From positions 54,057,147 to 54,121,146 of the forward strand of contig CM055103.1 in assembly GCA_029204225.1 (NCBI GenBank): 64,000 nt of DNA, read 5' to 3'. Below, one piece after another: positions 10,738 through 22,070 of this stretch. A program made the position numbers and the translations under genes. This DNA comes from Diphasiastrum complanatum (lineage: Eukaryota; Streptophyta; Lycopodiopsida; Lycopodiales; Lycopodiaceae). Position 1 is the first letter of the stretch. Each line of letters starts with the position of its first letter. The notes under the pieces are model-generated. The model had not been told where the DNA came from and ran no database searches. It saw nothing but the letters and a program-made list of their open reading frames with translations.

Positions 10738-13700
10738 TATTCATGTCTTTTAAAATACTGAAAGGTACGTAAGACCGATGAGTATATGTTGTTAGAAATC
10801 CATAAATCATAATATGGATGGACAGACTAGGATTCGAACCCAGGACCTCCCTCATATCAGATGGGATGCTCTACCACTGAGCTATCCGCCCTGTTTGATA
10901 GTTCTGTCTAGAGTGTGGATTGATATTCCAACACCCCCCCTCAAGCCACACTTGGTTGGGGTCCTAGCTACAATTTGAAAGCCAACCTAGAATCTGTTCC
11001 CAAAAGATCACCAAGACAAAGACTAGTCATTCATGAAATCCACATGTAGAAGACATTGAAGGCCCATAAACCAAATTCTGGAAACAGGCCATGTTTGAGA
11101 AAATGCAATTTATGAAGAAACATGGAGCATGGACTTTAGTGCCATTACAGAAAATAGAAAGAAGATAGATTGCAAGTTGGTTTATAAGAGGAAACTAAAA
11201 TCAGATGGAAGCATTGCAAGATACAAGGCCCGACTTGTCGTAAAGGGCTATGCTCAAAAACATGGTATAGCTCATTTTGACACCTATTCCTATGGTCAGG
11301 ATGTTGAGTATCAGGTTGCTTCTAGCTTATGCAGCAAAGTACAATCTAGAGATTTAGCAGATCAATGTAGAAACAGCCTTCCTTTATGGTGATTTGAAGG
11401 AGCATATATATGCAGCAGTTTGAGGTATTCAAGGATCCAAATCAGTTGGACTATGTCTGTCACTTGAATAAGTGCATTTATGGAAAGCAAGTTCCTTATC
11501 ATGACAATCTTTGTCGAGGAAATGGACAGACAAAAGGAGTCATTCATGTAAATTAATTTGATTATGCTGAAGCAATTTTACAAGAATGACAAGCATTCCT
11601 TATGAGAACTAAATAGGAAGTCTCACGTACCTTATTGTATGCACTAGACCGGATCTAGCATTTCCAATTTATGCATTGAGTCAATTTTCATCTAACCTAG
11701 GAATGCAGCATTGGCAAATGGCAAAGAGGATCCTTTAGTACTTGAAAAAAACATCGAGCATGAGATTAGCCTATACGAACAAAGCTGATTTCATCCTGCA
11801 GAACTATAGTGATGCAAGCTGGGTAGGGTGTAAGGATGATAGCAAGTTAGTTACTGGTGGATGCTTACTGTTAAGTGGTGCTGCAGTAAGTTGGATGTAA
11901 GAAGCAAACCTAAGTAGCTCAATCTTTGTGTGAAGCAGAATACATTGCAGCATCTAAGGTTTAGGAAATTGTCTAGCTGAGAATGATGTTGGAAGACATA
12001 GGGGTGTAGCCATAGCTTCTTCAAGTCGCGATTCGTTCAAAGAATCGCCATTTTGAAATGATCTGATTTGAACGGACCGGTTGAATCAGGTTTTTTTTTT
12101 CCGAATCGGGGAGGGGAAAAAAAACACAGTTTTGAAACGGGACTGTTTTTTGGCTAATTGTATGTGTGCCACTCAAGCTTCTTGAACTTAAGGCAACCCT
12201 AGCCGTGTAGCAGAATGAAAGTTCTATAATGAAGATGGACACCCAGAGTGCAATATGTCTAACGCAAGATATAATTTTCCCTTCGCAAACAAAGCACTAG
12301 CAGATGTTCTAACAAAGGCGCTTGAAAAGACAGCATTCGAAAAGCACAGGAGCAGTCTTGGAATTGGTTGAGGATGGTTCAAGTCAAGAGGGAGTGTTGG
12401 AGAAAGTGAATTTCGCACTTCAACGCTTCCAAATTGACCTTCATGAAGATCACAAGGACAGATCATGTCGACCACCAATGGATAACAAACAAGGACAACT
12501 AACAAGTATTGGTGGTGACTCCAAACTAAACTGGGATTAGTTAGAAATCTAATTACCAGAACACTTACAAACTTCGTTAGACTGCATCTATTAATAAACA
12601 ACAGAATATTGAAGAAGGTAAAAGCTGTTATGTTAGAGCCTATACTCCCTGTTTCAGTTATTTATAGTTTTCAGAGACACATGTATGTTTTGTAATTATT
12701 GTATTACTAAACTGGCTAAGTCATTGGCCTGTGGTGACCTTTATAAGTAAATTGTAAATAAATTGTAATTAGTTGGCATTGGACCTCAAAGAGTCGTTCT
12801 TAGCTTTGGCATGGGGTACTGGGTCATTTATTAGGAGTGGCTGGACTGTTCTCCTAAAAAGGAGGAGTTGACTAGTCAACGGGTCATGTATCATATGCTC
12901 ACTGGGACACTTGGTCCAGTGAATGAATGACACATGTCAGGGTTGACCGGTCAAACATGACACGAGTCACATGCTCACTGGGACACTTCGTCCAATGTAT
13001 GAGTGACACATGTCAGCCTACTCCTTTGCCTATGTGTCAGGGTACTGCCAAGTGGCAAGTGTCGACTGTGCATGGAATCGGCCATGTGTCGACATTAGGA
13101 AAGGTCAGGGTTAAGGGGTGCTTGAGGATTGTGCATAAATGAGCCTAGAGAGAGGCATTCCGGATCATAATCTATGCAGCAAAGGTTGGGAGGAGACAAG
13201 GCAGCCAGCTCCACCTTGTTTCATGCTTTCTGATGTTCTGTACATGCAGGGAAATCAACGAGGATCGAAGTTTCAGATCTATGTGTACTTGATGTGCTAG
13301 TTTTAGAGTAAAGTTTCAGATTGGAGTCTGATATGTTATGTAGAGTGTTCGCGCTATAGAGAAAGCGCCACACATGAAGCATTAGTATTCTGAGACAGTC
13401 TCAAGAAAATCAGTCAGAATTATTATGACAAAACACATGCATGTATTGAAACACAATATGTATTTGCAGATGATAAAACAACACTTTATGATGTGTTCAA
13501 TTCTGCTCTAACATCTTTCTATGTTTCAATCTGCATGATAGCAAAGAACTCTAATAATTTTGTCTCTGTTTGGTTATGCGTAAATGTTCGACTGATACTC
13601 AAATGACTAATATTTGAATAAGTAGTTGAACAATGTCGAATTTCGAATATATTCGACTGCTATTTGAATAGTTGTCCGAACAACATTTGAATAAATGTTT

Positions 13701-13874
13701 GAACAGTATTTGAATCCGAATTAAATGTGTCGATTTGCATTTTCACAATATTTGAATTTTTGTGCAAGTGCAAGTGGCATATCCTTTATTCTTGTGGAAT
13801 CTCACAAGACCGGCTATTCCAAACCTGAAGGTGGTGTGATGACACTCTCAACTATCCCAATGCATAATTCTAGG

Positions 13875-13969
<95 letters not shown>

Positions 13970-15834
13970 TTTTCAGATGTTGATGTAGAGTTCCCTTGGG
14001 CCGTGCACTATACTTTCTACGATAAGGAAAACTGAGTTGCCATCTATTACGAGAAAAGCTATATATTCTGAAGACAAATATATGTTGCAACATTTGTATA
14101 GTGAAGATGCGTGAAGCCAAGGTGCATGTCCTTGTTTTTTTATTGGAATGGTGTGGTAGATATATAAGCTGTGTTTTCATTCTTTGCTTCATTATCAAAT
14201 GAAATATTTTTTGTGATTCGTTTAGATAGCAAGTCTTCACTTTTGGGGCCGGATATTATAGCAGGTATTTCACAAAATGGAGAGATTAAAAGGGTTAGGG
14301 CTAGCTTTGAAACAGAAGCAGCATTTGTGTCGAACAATGATAATGTTCCTTTGATAATGTACAATTTGGGGCACTATATGATGCTCTTACGGCCCTTCTT
14401 GATGTCACTGCTGGCAGCTCCTTGCCAGCATCTGTAGCCATGAAGCTTACACTAGGATACATCTTGGGTGTGATATTCGCAAAACAATAGCAAAGGGCAC
14501 ACAAATTGTTCTATGTTTCTCCATTCACAATGAGTTAAGGAGAATCTCAAGAATATTCAAAGTATATATCTAAAAGACTAGAAAATCAAAGTGAATCTTC
14601 ATACATCCTTTAGAATTCTACATTGAAATGTGATGATTTTATAACATTTTCTTGATTGAACAGGGTCGAGTTTGACGATGTGCACAGACTTGCTGATGGA
14701 CAATCAAAGCATTCGCCTGAAGCATTTTATGCTGGATCACTTTGGAAGGTACAATTTAAAGAGCAGAAGGATTGGTCTTTGATTTTGCCTTCTTTGATGG
14801 CCCATCCAAATCTTTGTGTTATGGTACTCAAGTCTCAAATGTTAGAGCCGCTAACATGTTCTTCCTGCAAGTAGGTAAGTGTTCAAGCTTTCAATGACGA
14901 AGATCCGCGTGGCAGGCGCACTCTTGGTATGAAAATCTTTGAAGTATTTACTCTAGTTTCGCCTTCCTGTCTGCCCTTTCCTACAAGCCCAGAATTCAGA
15001 ACATAGTTTATTCATGTCAATGTACACTCTAATGGAGGAGCAAATCTGAAAAATTGCTGCAGGACTTTTTTTGCATCGGCGAAAAGCAGATGAAGCTGGC
15101 CCTTATCGGAAGGTCAGTTGGCAAAAATGCTAATATGGGACTTTTCTTGAGAGATTCTTTTGGAAGTTTTTGCTAAAGACTATTTGTTTTGACAGACCAA
15201 TGTTTCTAGTTTTCTGAACCAAATTGATTTCAAGGCTAGACGTAAGAGGAAAGTACCAGAGTACACTTAACAAGGATAACCCATACGTTTTCTCAAAAAT
15301 TTGACTTTTTAGCTCAATGCCGATTTTATGGAACTTAGATTTTAGGTGACCATTTCAATTATTATTCTTCTGCCTGTAGTTGCTATCTGTGACTTCTTGT
15401 TTTGGGTCTCCACATGTCACCAGGTTTCCCTGTACACAGACTCAAGAGAGAAGGTTAAAGCACGCTATCAGGTTAGTCATATCTGGCTAGTTTTGGTACT
15501 TTGGCTTTATTTCATGACATTATAAGCTGCTTCACTTGGACTCTAGTTCTGGATGCACAGCAGTCTGATTGAATTGTCCATCACTTCTACAGTTTTGAAT
15601 CACCTTCTGGTACAAAAGACAAGACCTGCTCATGTTTGTCGAACTTGATGTTGGCAGTTGATATGTCCAGCAAAAAGAGGTGTAATGATTCTGGGGAATT
15701 TAACCCAAGCTGGCACATTACTCCCCAAAGCTCCTAAAGGTTGGGGCTGGCGAACAGCATTTTTGTTTGATGAACTGGCAGATCTTCTTCAAGGAAGTTC
15801 ACTGAGAGTTGCAGCTGTTGTGCAAATAGTCTGA
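8330..15834 (+). CDS. BTB/POZ (germ cell-less-like) plant protein, C-terminal 693 codons in eight exons
   Basis: Exons: 8330-8409, 8653-9532, 9665-10374, 14664-14748, 14875-14926, 15063-15112, 15424-15471 and 15658-15834. All introns are GT-AG, phases agree, and the total is 2082 nt with one terminal stop. The visible protein starts ILPKLSIQTLRNLLTSDELW, a BACK-like helix region. It continues with FELALSVLVARGG, a low-complexity acidic stretch, DDWEAFISVFEGG (about residues 278-290), LEELGFPCK, a Cys cluster ADTCKNCC (about 330-337), DGLAGIGRGTTFGPP, FRFGVEFDDVHRLADGQ and the C-terminal GWGWRTAFLFDELADLLQ. By recollection these blocks belong to a plant-specific BTB/POZ family; the BTB domain itself is not in the window. 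The 4.29-kb intron 10375-14663 is expanded by mobile elements. The start codon lies further upstream, possibly outside the window. Structure is firm, family name less so. Confidence 0.8.
10688..10735. repeat. (AG)n microsatellite in intron
   Basis: Uninterrupted AG dinucleotide run of about 46 bp within the long intron, next to the LTR-like unit at 10790-10933. Confidence 0.9.
10790..10933 (-). mobile_element. Short LTR-like unit (144 bp, TG...CA) with adjoining polypurine tract
   Basis: On the minus strand a G-rich tract (GAGGGGGGG, complement of 10934-10943) is followed at once by TGTTGGAATATC..., and the unit ends ...GATTTCTAACA at 10790. PPT followed by TG...CA is the signature of a 3' LTR. 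At 144 bp it is in the size range of TRIM-type LTRs. It encloses a complete tRNA-like sequence (10820-10891). No second copy was found in the window, so it may be a truncated element or solo LTR. Confidence 0.45.
10820..10891 (-). tRNA. tRNA-like sequence (possible anticodon GAT, Ile) inside an LTR-like unit
   Basis: 72 nt on the minus strand fold as a cloverleaf by eye. The acceptor GGGCGGA pairs with TCTGTCC (7/7 with two G-U pairs). The D arm is GCTC-AGTGGTA-GAGC. The T arm is CTGGG-TTCGAAT-CCTAG (one G-U). The anticodon arm CCCAT-CTGATAT-GAGGG has one A-A mismatch and a G-U, with T33 and A37 around GAT. GTGGTAGAGC and GGTTCGAATCC match A- and B-box consensus. The D arm resembles organellar/bacterial-type tRNA-Ile. 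It could be a functional gene, a plastid-like derivative, a SINE head or part of the LTR. Confidence 0.5.
11060..13430 (+). mobile_element. Degenerate Ty1/copia element in the long intron
   Basis: From 11085 the plus strand reads HGAWTLVPL, then DCKLVYKRKL, SDGSIARYKARLVVKGYAQ and HGIAHFDTYS, the N-terminal copia RT block. Pieces of RT (IDVETAFLYGDLKEHIY) and RNase H (YSDASWVGCKDDSKLVTGG, about 11800-11870; CEAEYIAAS, about 11930) follow with many frameshifts. The tail ADVLTKALEKTAFEKHRSSL (about 12300-12360) is the copia C-terminus. A polypurine tract (AAGAGGGAG) precedes TGTTGGAGAAAG at 12395, the probable 3' LTR start; the LTR end (near 13430?) is uncertain. Gag, protease and integrase are absent. 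A small hAT-like element is nested at 12011-12204. Confidence 0.75.
12004..12211. mobile_element. Nested hAT-like MITE (194 bp) with GTGTAGC target duplication
   Basis: The copia RNase H region is interrupted between 12011 and 12204. Flanks are GGTGTAGC (12003-12010) and CGTGTAGC (12204-12211), a 7/8-bp match consistent with the 8-bp duplication of hAT elements. Inside are the inverted motif CGATTCGTTCAAAGAATCG (12028-12046) and a poly-T / poly-A core (about 12090-12125) with CCGAATCGGG, echoing the architecture of 205-455. The right end reads CAACCCTAGC, the inverse of GCTAGGGTTG at 115-124. Confidence 0.5.
13877..13967. repeat. Compound (GT)n(GA)n microsatellite in intron
   Basis: About 32 bp of GT followed directly by about 58 bp of GA, within the long intron of the BTB-like gene. 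Confidence 0.95.
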
Positions 15835-18600
15835 GTAGGCTCCTTACAAAGTTGATGATCTACTAAGATCACATAATTTTTTAATGCCACTTAATTAGCT
15901 CCTTTGCTATCATCACTGAACTGCCAGCATGAGATCTCTTGTATGGTATCAACTGCTCTTTCAATTGAGGTGTCAGAGAGATAATGTGATGTCACTGCTA
16001 ATGCTATACAAGAGGCTCCAGCATTCTCATTCTCTTTGCTCTCCCATAAATATCAAAGCTTTTCAGTCCATATTGCACTATCTATTCAATCAATCTGGTC
16101 AATCTCTCCCATCCTCTATTATTCCCTTTTAAATAGTCATCATCAATGCTCGTAGTAATTGTCCGAGTTGTTGGAATGCTGGCTTAAGAGACTGATCCAT
16201 TTCAACTCAAGGATGCAGTCTGGCAGGCATGAGTACGTTTATCATACTAGAATGCATTTATTATCATCTTTTTCTAAATTCCTCTTGTTGCTGTGACATG
16301 ATCATGGAATATTGTGCTGTTGACATTGATGAGAGAAGTTTTGATAATCATCTTATACCATCATATCCTGTTTGTGGTTTGTGACTATTTTGTCTGGCTT
16401 CTTTTGATATATCTTGTGTAAATGCATATTAAAGGAAAATGTGTGAGTGAGACCTAAGTGGTCAAGAACCTGCAGGCTGAGCATTTCAGGCTGCAATTGA
16501 CTCACCATTCTTGCTTACCAAGCTTTGTAGTGTTTTTCTGTACTTTAAAGTGCAAAGGGTAAATCATGCTACAGCCGTGATGCCTTCTAGACTAACTTTT
16601 GAGGGCTTAACTTGAGGGAAAGGATTTTGCCTTCAATACATCTCCAAATGACGTGAGAATGCAAAAACTTGCCAATCAGTGCACAAATATTCTAGGAGGC
16701 AAAGTCACCAGCAGTAGAAAAATATAGCTAAGTTGCAGCTAGAGAGAATAGTTCATTAATGCCGGATTCCTGTTTTTTTCTTAAAAGCATACTCGCGTTT
16801 ACGGTAAGGAGCTGGATTAATCTCTAGGTTCCCATTGCATACTGGGGTACATGTGATTGGTGCTCTTAGATATGCTAACTGTAGAAACTACACAACTTGG
16901 AGCCATTATACTTTTAAGGAGAAGGAAAGAAAGATGACGACGTTTTAATTTAGACACCACAATGTGCATCGCTAATCAGTACAATGCTGAAGAAATGATA
17001 CTCGGATGGAATCAAACATCTTCTATTCTGTAAGGTAACAGTCACAAATTCTTGCTCTGATTAATGTTTGGGCTGAGCATCCAGTAATATGCATTGAGAA
17101 AGGACTTCTTTGAGGCTTGAGATTAGCTTGATAGTGAAACTTAGAATATGAAACATGTAGATGTTTGACATTTCAGAAGTGTGCATTTAAGTTCTCATGT
17201 GAGGTCTGCAGTTGTTCCTAATGCTTGTCAAACATGTTTTGATATATGATGATATGGTCAACTTGATGATGACTTAAAGCTTGCCTTATGAGGCTATTTT
17301 GCATGATTGGATGAAATCTATGTAAGTCGCTAAACTTAAGAATATGGTGATTTCCAGCTAATTGTCGTTGCCAATTACAGAATATGCAAAAGAAATAAGG
17401 TGCGCGCTTTGAGTGTAACTAGAGAGGTATGTTTTTTCCCAAGGCATGCTGACTATGCTTCTACAATGATATTGAAACTTGAACTTCACAATATACAATG
17501 TCTAGATACGTGTAGGTGGATGCTAAAACTGTAGGTGGATGTTAAAACAGAAGCCTTGAATGTGTGTGAAACTCCTATACGTCTATGTTGCACTTCTAAT
17601 GGTTAGCCATGAGTGTTCAAAAGCTGAACTGGACAGGAAAGGTGAGAGGGAGCATCATTCTACTTCATACGTGCTCTATACTATCGATATAAAGTCTTAA
17701 AAGAGTGGGCAAGTAAGTGGTGCACACTTTGCAACCATTGGGTAACCTCCAATGGTAACACTAGAAGGGATGGCTTTGTTTTGGGGATGTTTTATCATCC
17801 CCATCCATAGAATTTTATCATATTCTTGGCAAGTCTTGAAGAAAGAGGCATGAATGTGAGCCTTGATGCCGATTTGAAGTATAATGCCCAAGCATGGAAC
17901 TAGGCTAAAGCACAAGCTAGGTGTTGGGATTTGTCCAACAATGATTATGATTAGTGATAATCATGTCCAATAACTTGGCAAGGATGTGGATGTTTATCTT
18001 AGACTTTAAAAAGATCTGTAACTTAAGGGCAACAAGAGGAAGGGAATGTAAAGGAGATCACATTCTTCAAGTGTTGTGCAATAAATTTGTTGAGTGCCTA
18101 AGTTCAGCTTGGAGGTTGTATAAATCCATAGTATCATGACTACACTTTAGAAGGGTATGGGAGGATTGTGAGAGATTGTTAAGGATTGGTTAAGTAGAGT
18201 TTGTTAGCCTAGGGATTAGTGTCGACAATGGATATGTTGATGGGAGGAAAACTCTACATAAAATTGTTGAAGATAGGTTTGTGATAGGAAATGAGATACG
18301 AAGCACTTAAAATGTTTGAAATGATTGCTTTAGGAAAATAAATTAGGCATTATATGTATTGATCCGGAAGTCGGAAATGATGTATTGGTTGAATGAAAAT
18401 ATTGCATTGTTACTCAAACAAAGCATTGGGGCTACAATTGATTAGATTGAGAACTTTTGGATGGTGTTTTAGTGATGAGGTTGACTTCTTCAATTTCTAA
18501 GTTCAAAATTGGTATTTGGATACGTGCAAAATTGAGAATCTAAAGGGATAGGGAATCCAGAGGTGGTTGTAGATTGAGGATTGACATAATTGTGGCAAGA
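15835..18600. other. No gene recognised; AT-rich spacer downstream of the BTB-like gene
   Basis: No open frame with recognisable content. The first few hundred bases are presumably 3' UTR and downstream flank. On the minus strand, 17950-17697 reads SLVPCLGIILQIGIKAHIHA, then FFKTC and later MVAKCAPLT, faintly like a pentatricopeptide-repeat protein (HAHI..TG, MYAKCG), but too decayed to call. Confidence 0.6.
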
Positions 18601-18800
18601 AATGAGTGATGAAATACATTCAATCAACAAACAACCAAGTTCTTTGCTATTTTGGTAATGCTATCACTTCATTGTCCTTATTCGGCTATTCTAATTTAGA
18701 TTGGAGAGGGGACTTAGATACCAAGAAGTTAACTTTTGGTTTTATTATTTGTATCTATTTTCCGCACCAATTTGTAGCAATAGCATGAAGTAGAAGTAGA
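18600..18800 (+). pseudogene. Copia RNase H fragment
   Basis: Reading from 18606: MKYIQSTNNQVLCYFGNA, then LFGYSNLDWRGDLDTKKLTFGF. This matches the copia RNase H block RYLKGT...GYSDADWAGD.DRKSTSG. It ends after about 60 codons. The following 18800-19270 shows no clear coding. Likely the 3' remnant of a plus-strand copia element whose LTR may be the repeat at 19276-19760. Confidence 0.65.
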
Positions 18801-19275
18801 TTGCACTATTTTGAATTGAGGTTGAATACATAGCCGATTAATTTTTTTTTTTTTTAATGAAAGTGTATATAAAGGGTGCTTATTTTTTGAATTGCTCTAT
18901 CCCTACTTTCATTAATCTTGGAACATTTATGCTTGCTACAATGGATGCAGGCTAGAGAAGTTGTTCGAAAGTTGCTAGTTGGGATTCTTTTCGAAGACCA
19001 AGTACATAGAATTTTTCCTAGGTTCACAGCGACCATCATTATATTAGCATGTGCAAATGCAAGCAAATTGTCATTTGCTATAGATTACATGTCAATGATG
19101 CTCTATCCATACAATGTTAGTATTCCAAATTTTGACATTGTTTGGGTTCCCTACAACTTGCTCACATACATCTTAAAAGGTGATAGGGCTTTTGTAGCCC
19201 GCTTAAATCGATTTGTCAACCATTTGTCCATGAATCATTATAGAATATTGAGTATTGCTCCCGCTCACATATGAA

Positions 19276-19880
19276 GGAGATTGTGGTTACAGCTTCACGC
19301 TCCCACGGTCACTTGCGAAGGAGATTTTGCTGTCTACGTCTTCACGCTCCGTTGGATAAACGTTTTGTTAATTAAGTACAAAAATATTAATGATCTTGTA
19401 AGTGTAATTAGAATAGCATGAGATCATCCAACAACTATATAAGGAACTAAGCGAGTAGAGACAAAAGATGAGAAGAGATCCAAGAGATCAATCTCCACGA
19501 CAAAGATCAAACGACCAAAATTGGTCTTCTAGTGTCTAACTCCTCAGAGTTAGATATTATAGAGAGAGTAAAGAGTATTCAGAAAGATAACAATTATTTG
19601 AATCTGTAAATAGAATCACGCGTTCACAACGCTATTGTTTTGTGATCTGATCGTTGTTACTACAACACTTATTATACAGATTTGCAGTTGCATTCGTGGT
19701 AGATGTTTTGAATGTCTCTCACTCTTTCTCCTCTACTATCAATAACTCCACTAATGAAGAAATGTATGGCTGTCATAGACGCCTAATTGATTCACATTTT
19801 TTTATATCAGAATATCAGTAACAGAGAAGTGCACGACTGTCTCAAACGCCTAATCATTCTTCTCTTTATGGTTGTCTATG
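19276..19880 (+). repeat. LTR-like repeat (family A), plus orientation
   Basis: Contains CTTCACGCTCC (twice), a TATA-like CTATATAAGG (19435-19444), GACCAAAATTGGTCTTCTAG, and three copies of a motif like GACTGTCTCAAACGCCTAAT (about 19767, 19832 and 19869). The same landmarks occur inverted at 50600-51235, and the CGCCTAAT motif recurs near 54160, defining a dispersed family. Regarded as LTR because of the TATA box and the copia RNase H piece upstream. Confidence 0.45.
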
Positions 19881-20009
19881 ACACCTATACTGAGGTTCAA
19901 CAAGTCAGAACTGCTCTAAGTCCATTCTCTAAGCAATCCAGATCTTATATCATTTTCACTGTCTTCATTTGGTGGTGCGACGACCTACAATTTTACTGCG
20001 GCATAGACT

Positions 20010-21253
20010 TCATCCTTGTTCTAATGAGTGATCTCGATGGTGCATTGGGCTCGAATAAGTCAATTTGAATTCCTTCGAAAGTAGAGCTTTTGTCTCATGC
20101 AATAGCTGATTTGAATTGTTGATGATTAATGAATCATCGATATATAATGCTATTATCATATAGCTTGAGCCTTTGTGTTGGAGATACATGGTAGAATTGG
20201 CAAAACTAGATCTGGTGCTACAACAAGAATCGATTAACTCAATTGAACCAAGCCCTTGGAGCTTGCTAGAGCTTGTAGAGAGCTTTCTGCAATTTGCAAA
20301 CCTCGTGCTCTTCGCCTGGAAGGATGTAACCTTCAAGTTGATAGATATAGAAACCAAGAATGATCCAATAGTGTCTTTTGGTCTTTGACCATAAATGCTC
20401 CTTCGTCCATGTCGATGTTGGGAGGTGTTGTGACTGCATTTGCCTGTTTATCAAGTTGCTTATTGGTGTTCTTCGCTTTGAAAACCTTGCAATCCTCAAT
20501 CTCATGATTAGTGCGCTTGCAATACTTACAAAACATCTTCTTCTTCGACTGTGGATTTGATAATTGTTCTTGACTTTGAGTCGGTTTTTGATTTGATGCG
20601 GACTGCTTAGAGCTTTTCTGCTTCTGTCGGTTTGAGCCTTTGTTGACATATAGAACATGAGATGATGAAGTCGACGAAGCATCCTGACTTCTTCGATTAT
20701 CTTCCCGCAGCAACATAGTGATAACTCTAGTAAGAGTTAAACATGAGTGTGTCGATATGATCATCACCCAGTTTTCATATGTAAAGGGCAAGCTTGAAAG
20801 CAATGTCATAATTGGGTCTTGATTGTCTATGACTGATCCGACAATGGCCGCTCTGTTGCAAGAGATTCTTAAACTGGTTAGCGTGATTCTGAAGTGAATC
20901 ACCATTCGACATCTTGAGAGTGAAGAATTTTCTTCGTAGATGTAACTTGTAAGTTACGTCCTTCACATCATATAGTAACTCAAGATGTCCCATACTTCTT
21001 TCGAAGTTTGAGCTTCAGATATATGGCCAATCTGAGTGTCTGATATATTGAAAATGATAAGCGCGAAAGCTTTACCATCCTTCGACTTCCACGTTGAGTC
21101 GGTTGTGTCGTCTTCAAGCTGCACTTCGATATCTATGACAACATCCCACAACTCCTTGGTGATTAGCAAGGTCTTCATCTTAAATTTCCACAAGTAGTAA
21201 TTGGATCCATTCAGCTTGTCTGCGATAAGACCGGCTTTACTATGAGAATTCAT
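20010..21253 (-). pseudogene. Internally deleted copia element: gag joined to an RT fragment
   Basis: Minus strand from 21253: MNSHSKAGLIADKLNGSNYY, LWKFKMKTLL and SKEVWDIL are the UBN2-type copia Gag. Downstream frames continue with LPFTYENWVM and a zinc knuckle CKYCKRTNHEIEDC (C-X2-C-X4-H-X4-C). Shortly after, the sequence jumps to RT: YILPGEEHEVCKLQKALYKL and YMIIALYIDDSLI (the YxDD box as YIDD), followed by FKLTYSSP. Protease and integrase are missing, and several frameshifts are present, so the copy is dead. It is a different lineage from the copia fragments at 25 and 46 kb. Confidence 0.75.
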
Positions 21254-21683
21254 CTGGAATTCAGCGAAGTGGCAACAAATACAGATCTCGAAATAACAAT
21301 AGAGATGGACCTTGGAATAAGCCTTTGTATGTGTCTCAAAATCGACCTCATTTGCATGCCTTACTCTGAAAAATTTGTGGTCTAACTTACTGCAGGTGTC
21401 GTTGTATATTCTGAGGTGCTAGTTCCGATATCGATAATAGGACAAACCATTATCTCTCTCTCATTATCTCTCATTTTTCAAGAGATAAAAAAACCAATTA
21501 TTGTAGAAAACATTAAAAAATGACTCAATAAAAAAAGTTGGCACCAAACTTCTGGCTCATAGTTAAGAAACTATGTAAGAAAATCTTCACAAGAATGAAT
21601 GTAACTATATGTATGTGTTGCCCCACATGGTTACATCTTGTACATGTTGATGGTTACCATATACATTGTCGAAACTCTGCAAG

Positions 21684-22070
21684 ACAACCCATCAGAGGAT
21701 CAGAGGATTGAGGACGTGATCACCAAGAGTTTGAAAAGTTATGGACAACCCATCAGAGGATCAGAGGATTGAGGACATGATCACCAAGCGTTTGAAAAGT
21801 TATGGACAACCCATCAGAGGATTGAGGACGTGCTCACCAAGAGTTTGAAAAGTTATGGACAACCCATCGGAGGATTGGGCACATGATCACCAAGAGTTTG
21901 AAAAGTTATGGACAACCCGTATGAGGATTGAGGACATGATCACCAAGAGTTTGAAAAGTTATGGACAACCCATATGATGATTGAGGACATGATCACCAAG
22001 AGTTTGAAAAGTTATGGACAACTAATCAGAGGATTGAGGAAAAGATTGCCCGAATGGATGATGAAGATAT
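21684..22070 (+). repeat. 53-bp minisatellite, seven units
   Basis: Units begin (ACAACCC...) at 21684, 21745, 21806, 21859, 21912, 21965 and 22018: five 53-bp steps around the motif CATGATCACCAAGAGTTTGAAAAGTTATGG. The first two units carry an extra 8 bp (61 bp each) caused by duplicating AGAGGATC. Units differ by a few substitutions. It ends about 100 bp before the left edge of the 9.2-kb duplication. Confidence 0.9.

Noticed and set aside
17697-17950. Pentatricopeptide-repeat-like fragment on the minus strand
   Set aside because: Only faint resemblance (AHIHA, MVAKCAPLT) without a second repeat unit; too weak to annotate as a gene.
21684-22070. Regularly spaced repeats that might suggest a CRISPR array
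   Set aside because: Units are contiguous tandem copies without unique spacers, in a plant nuclear context: a minisatellite.
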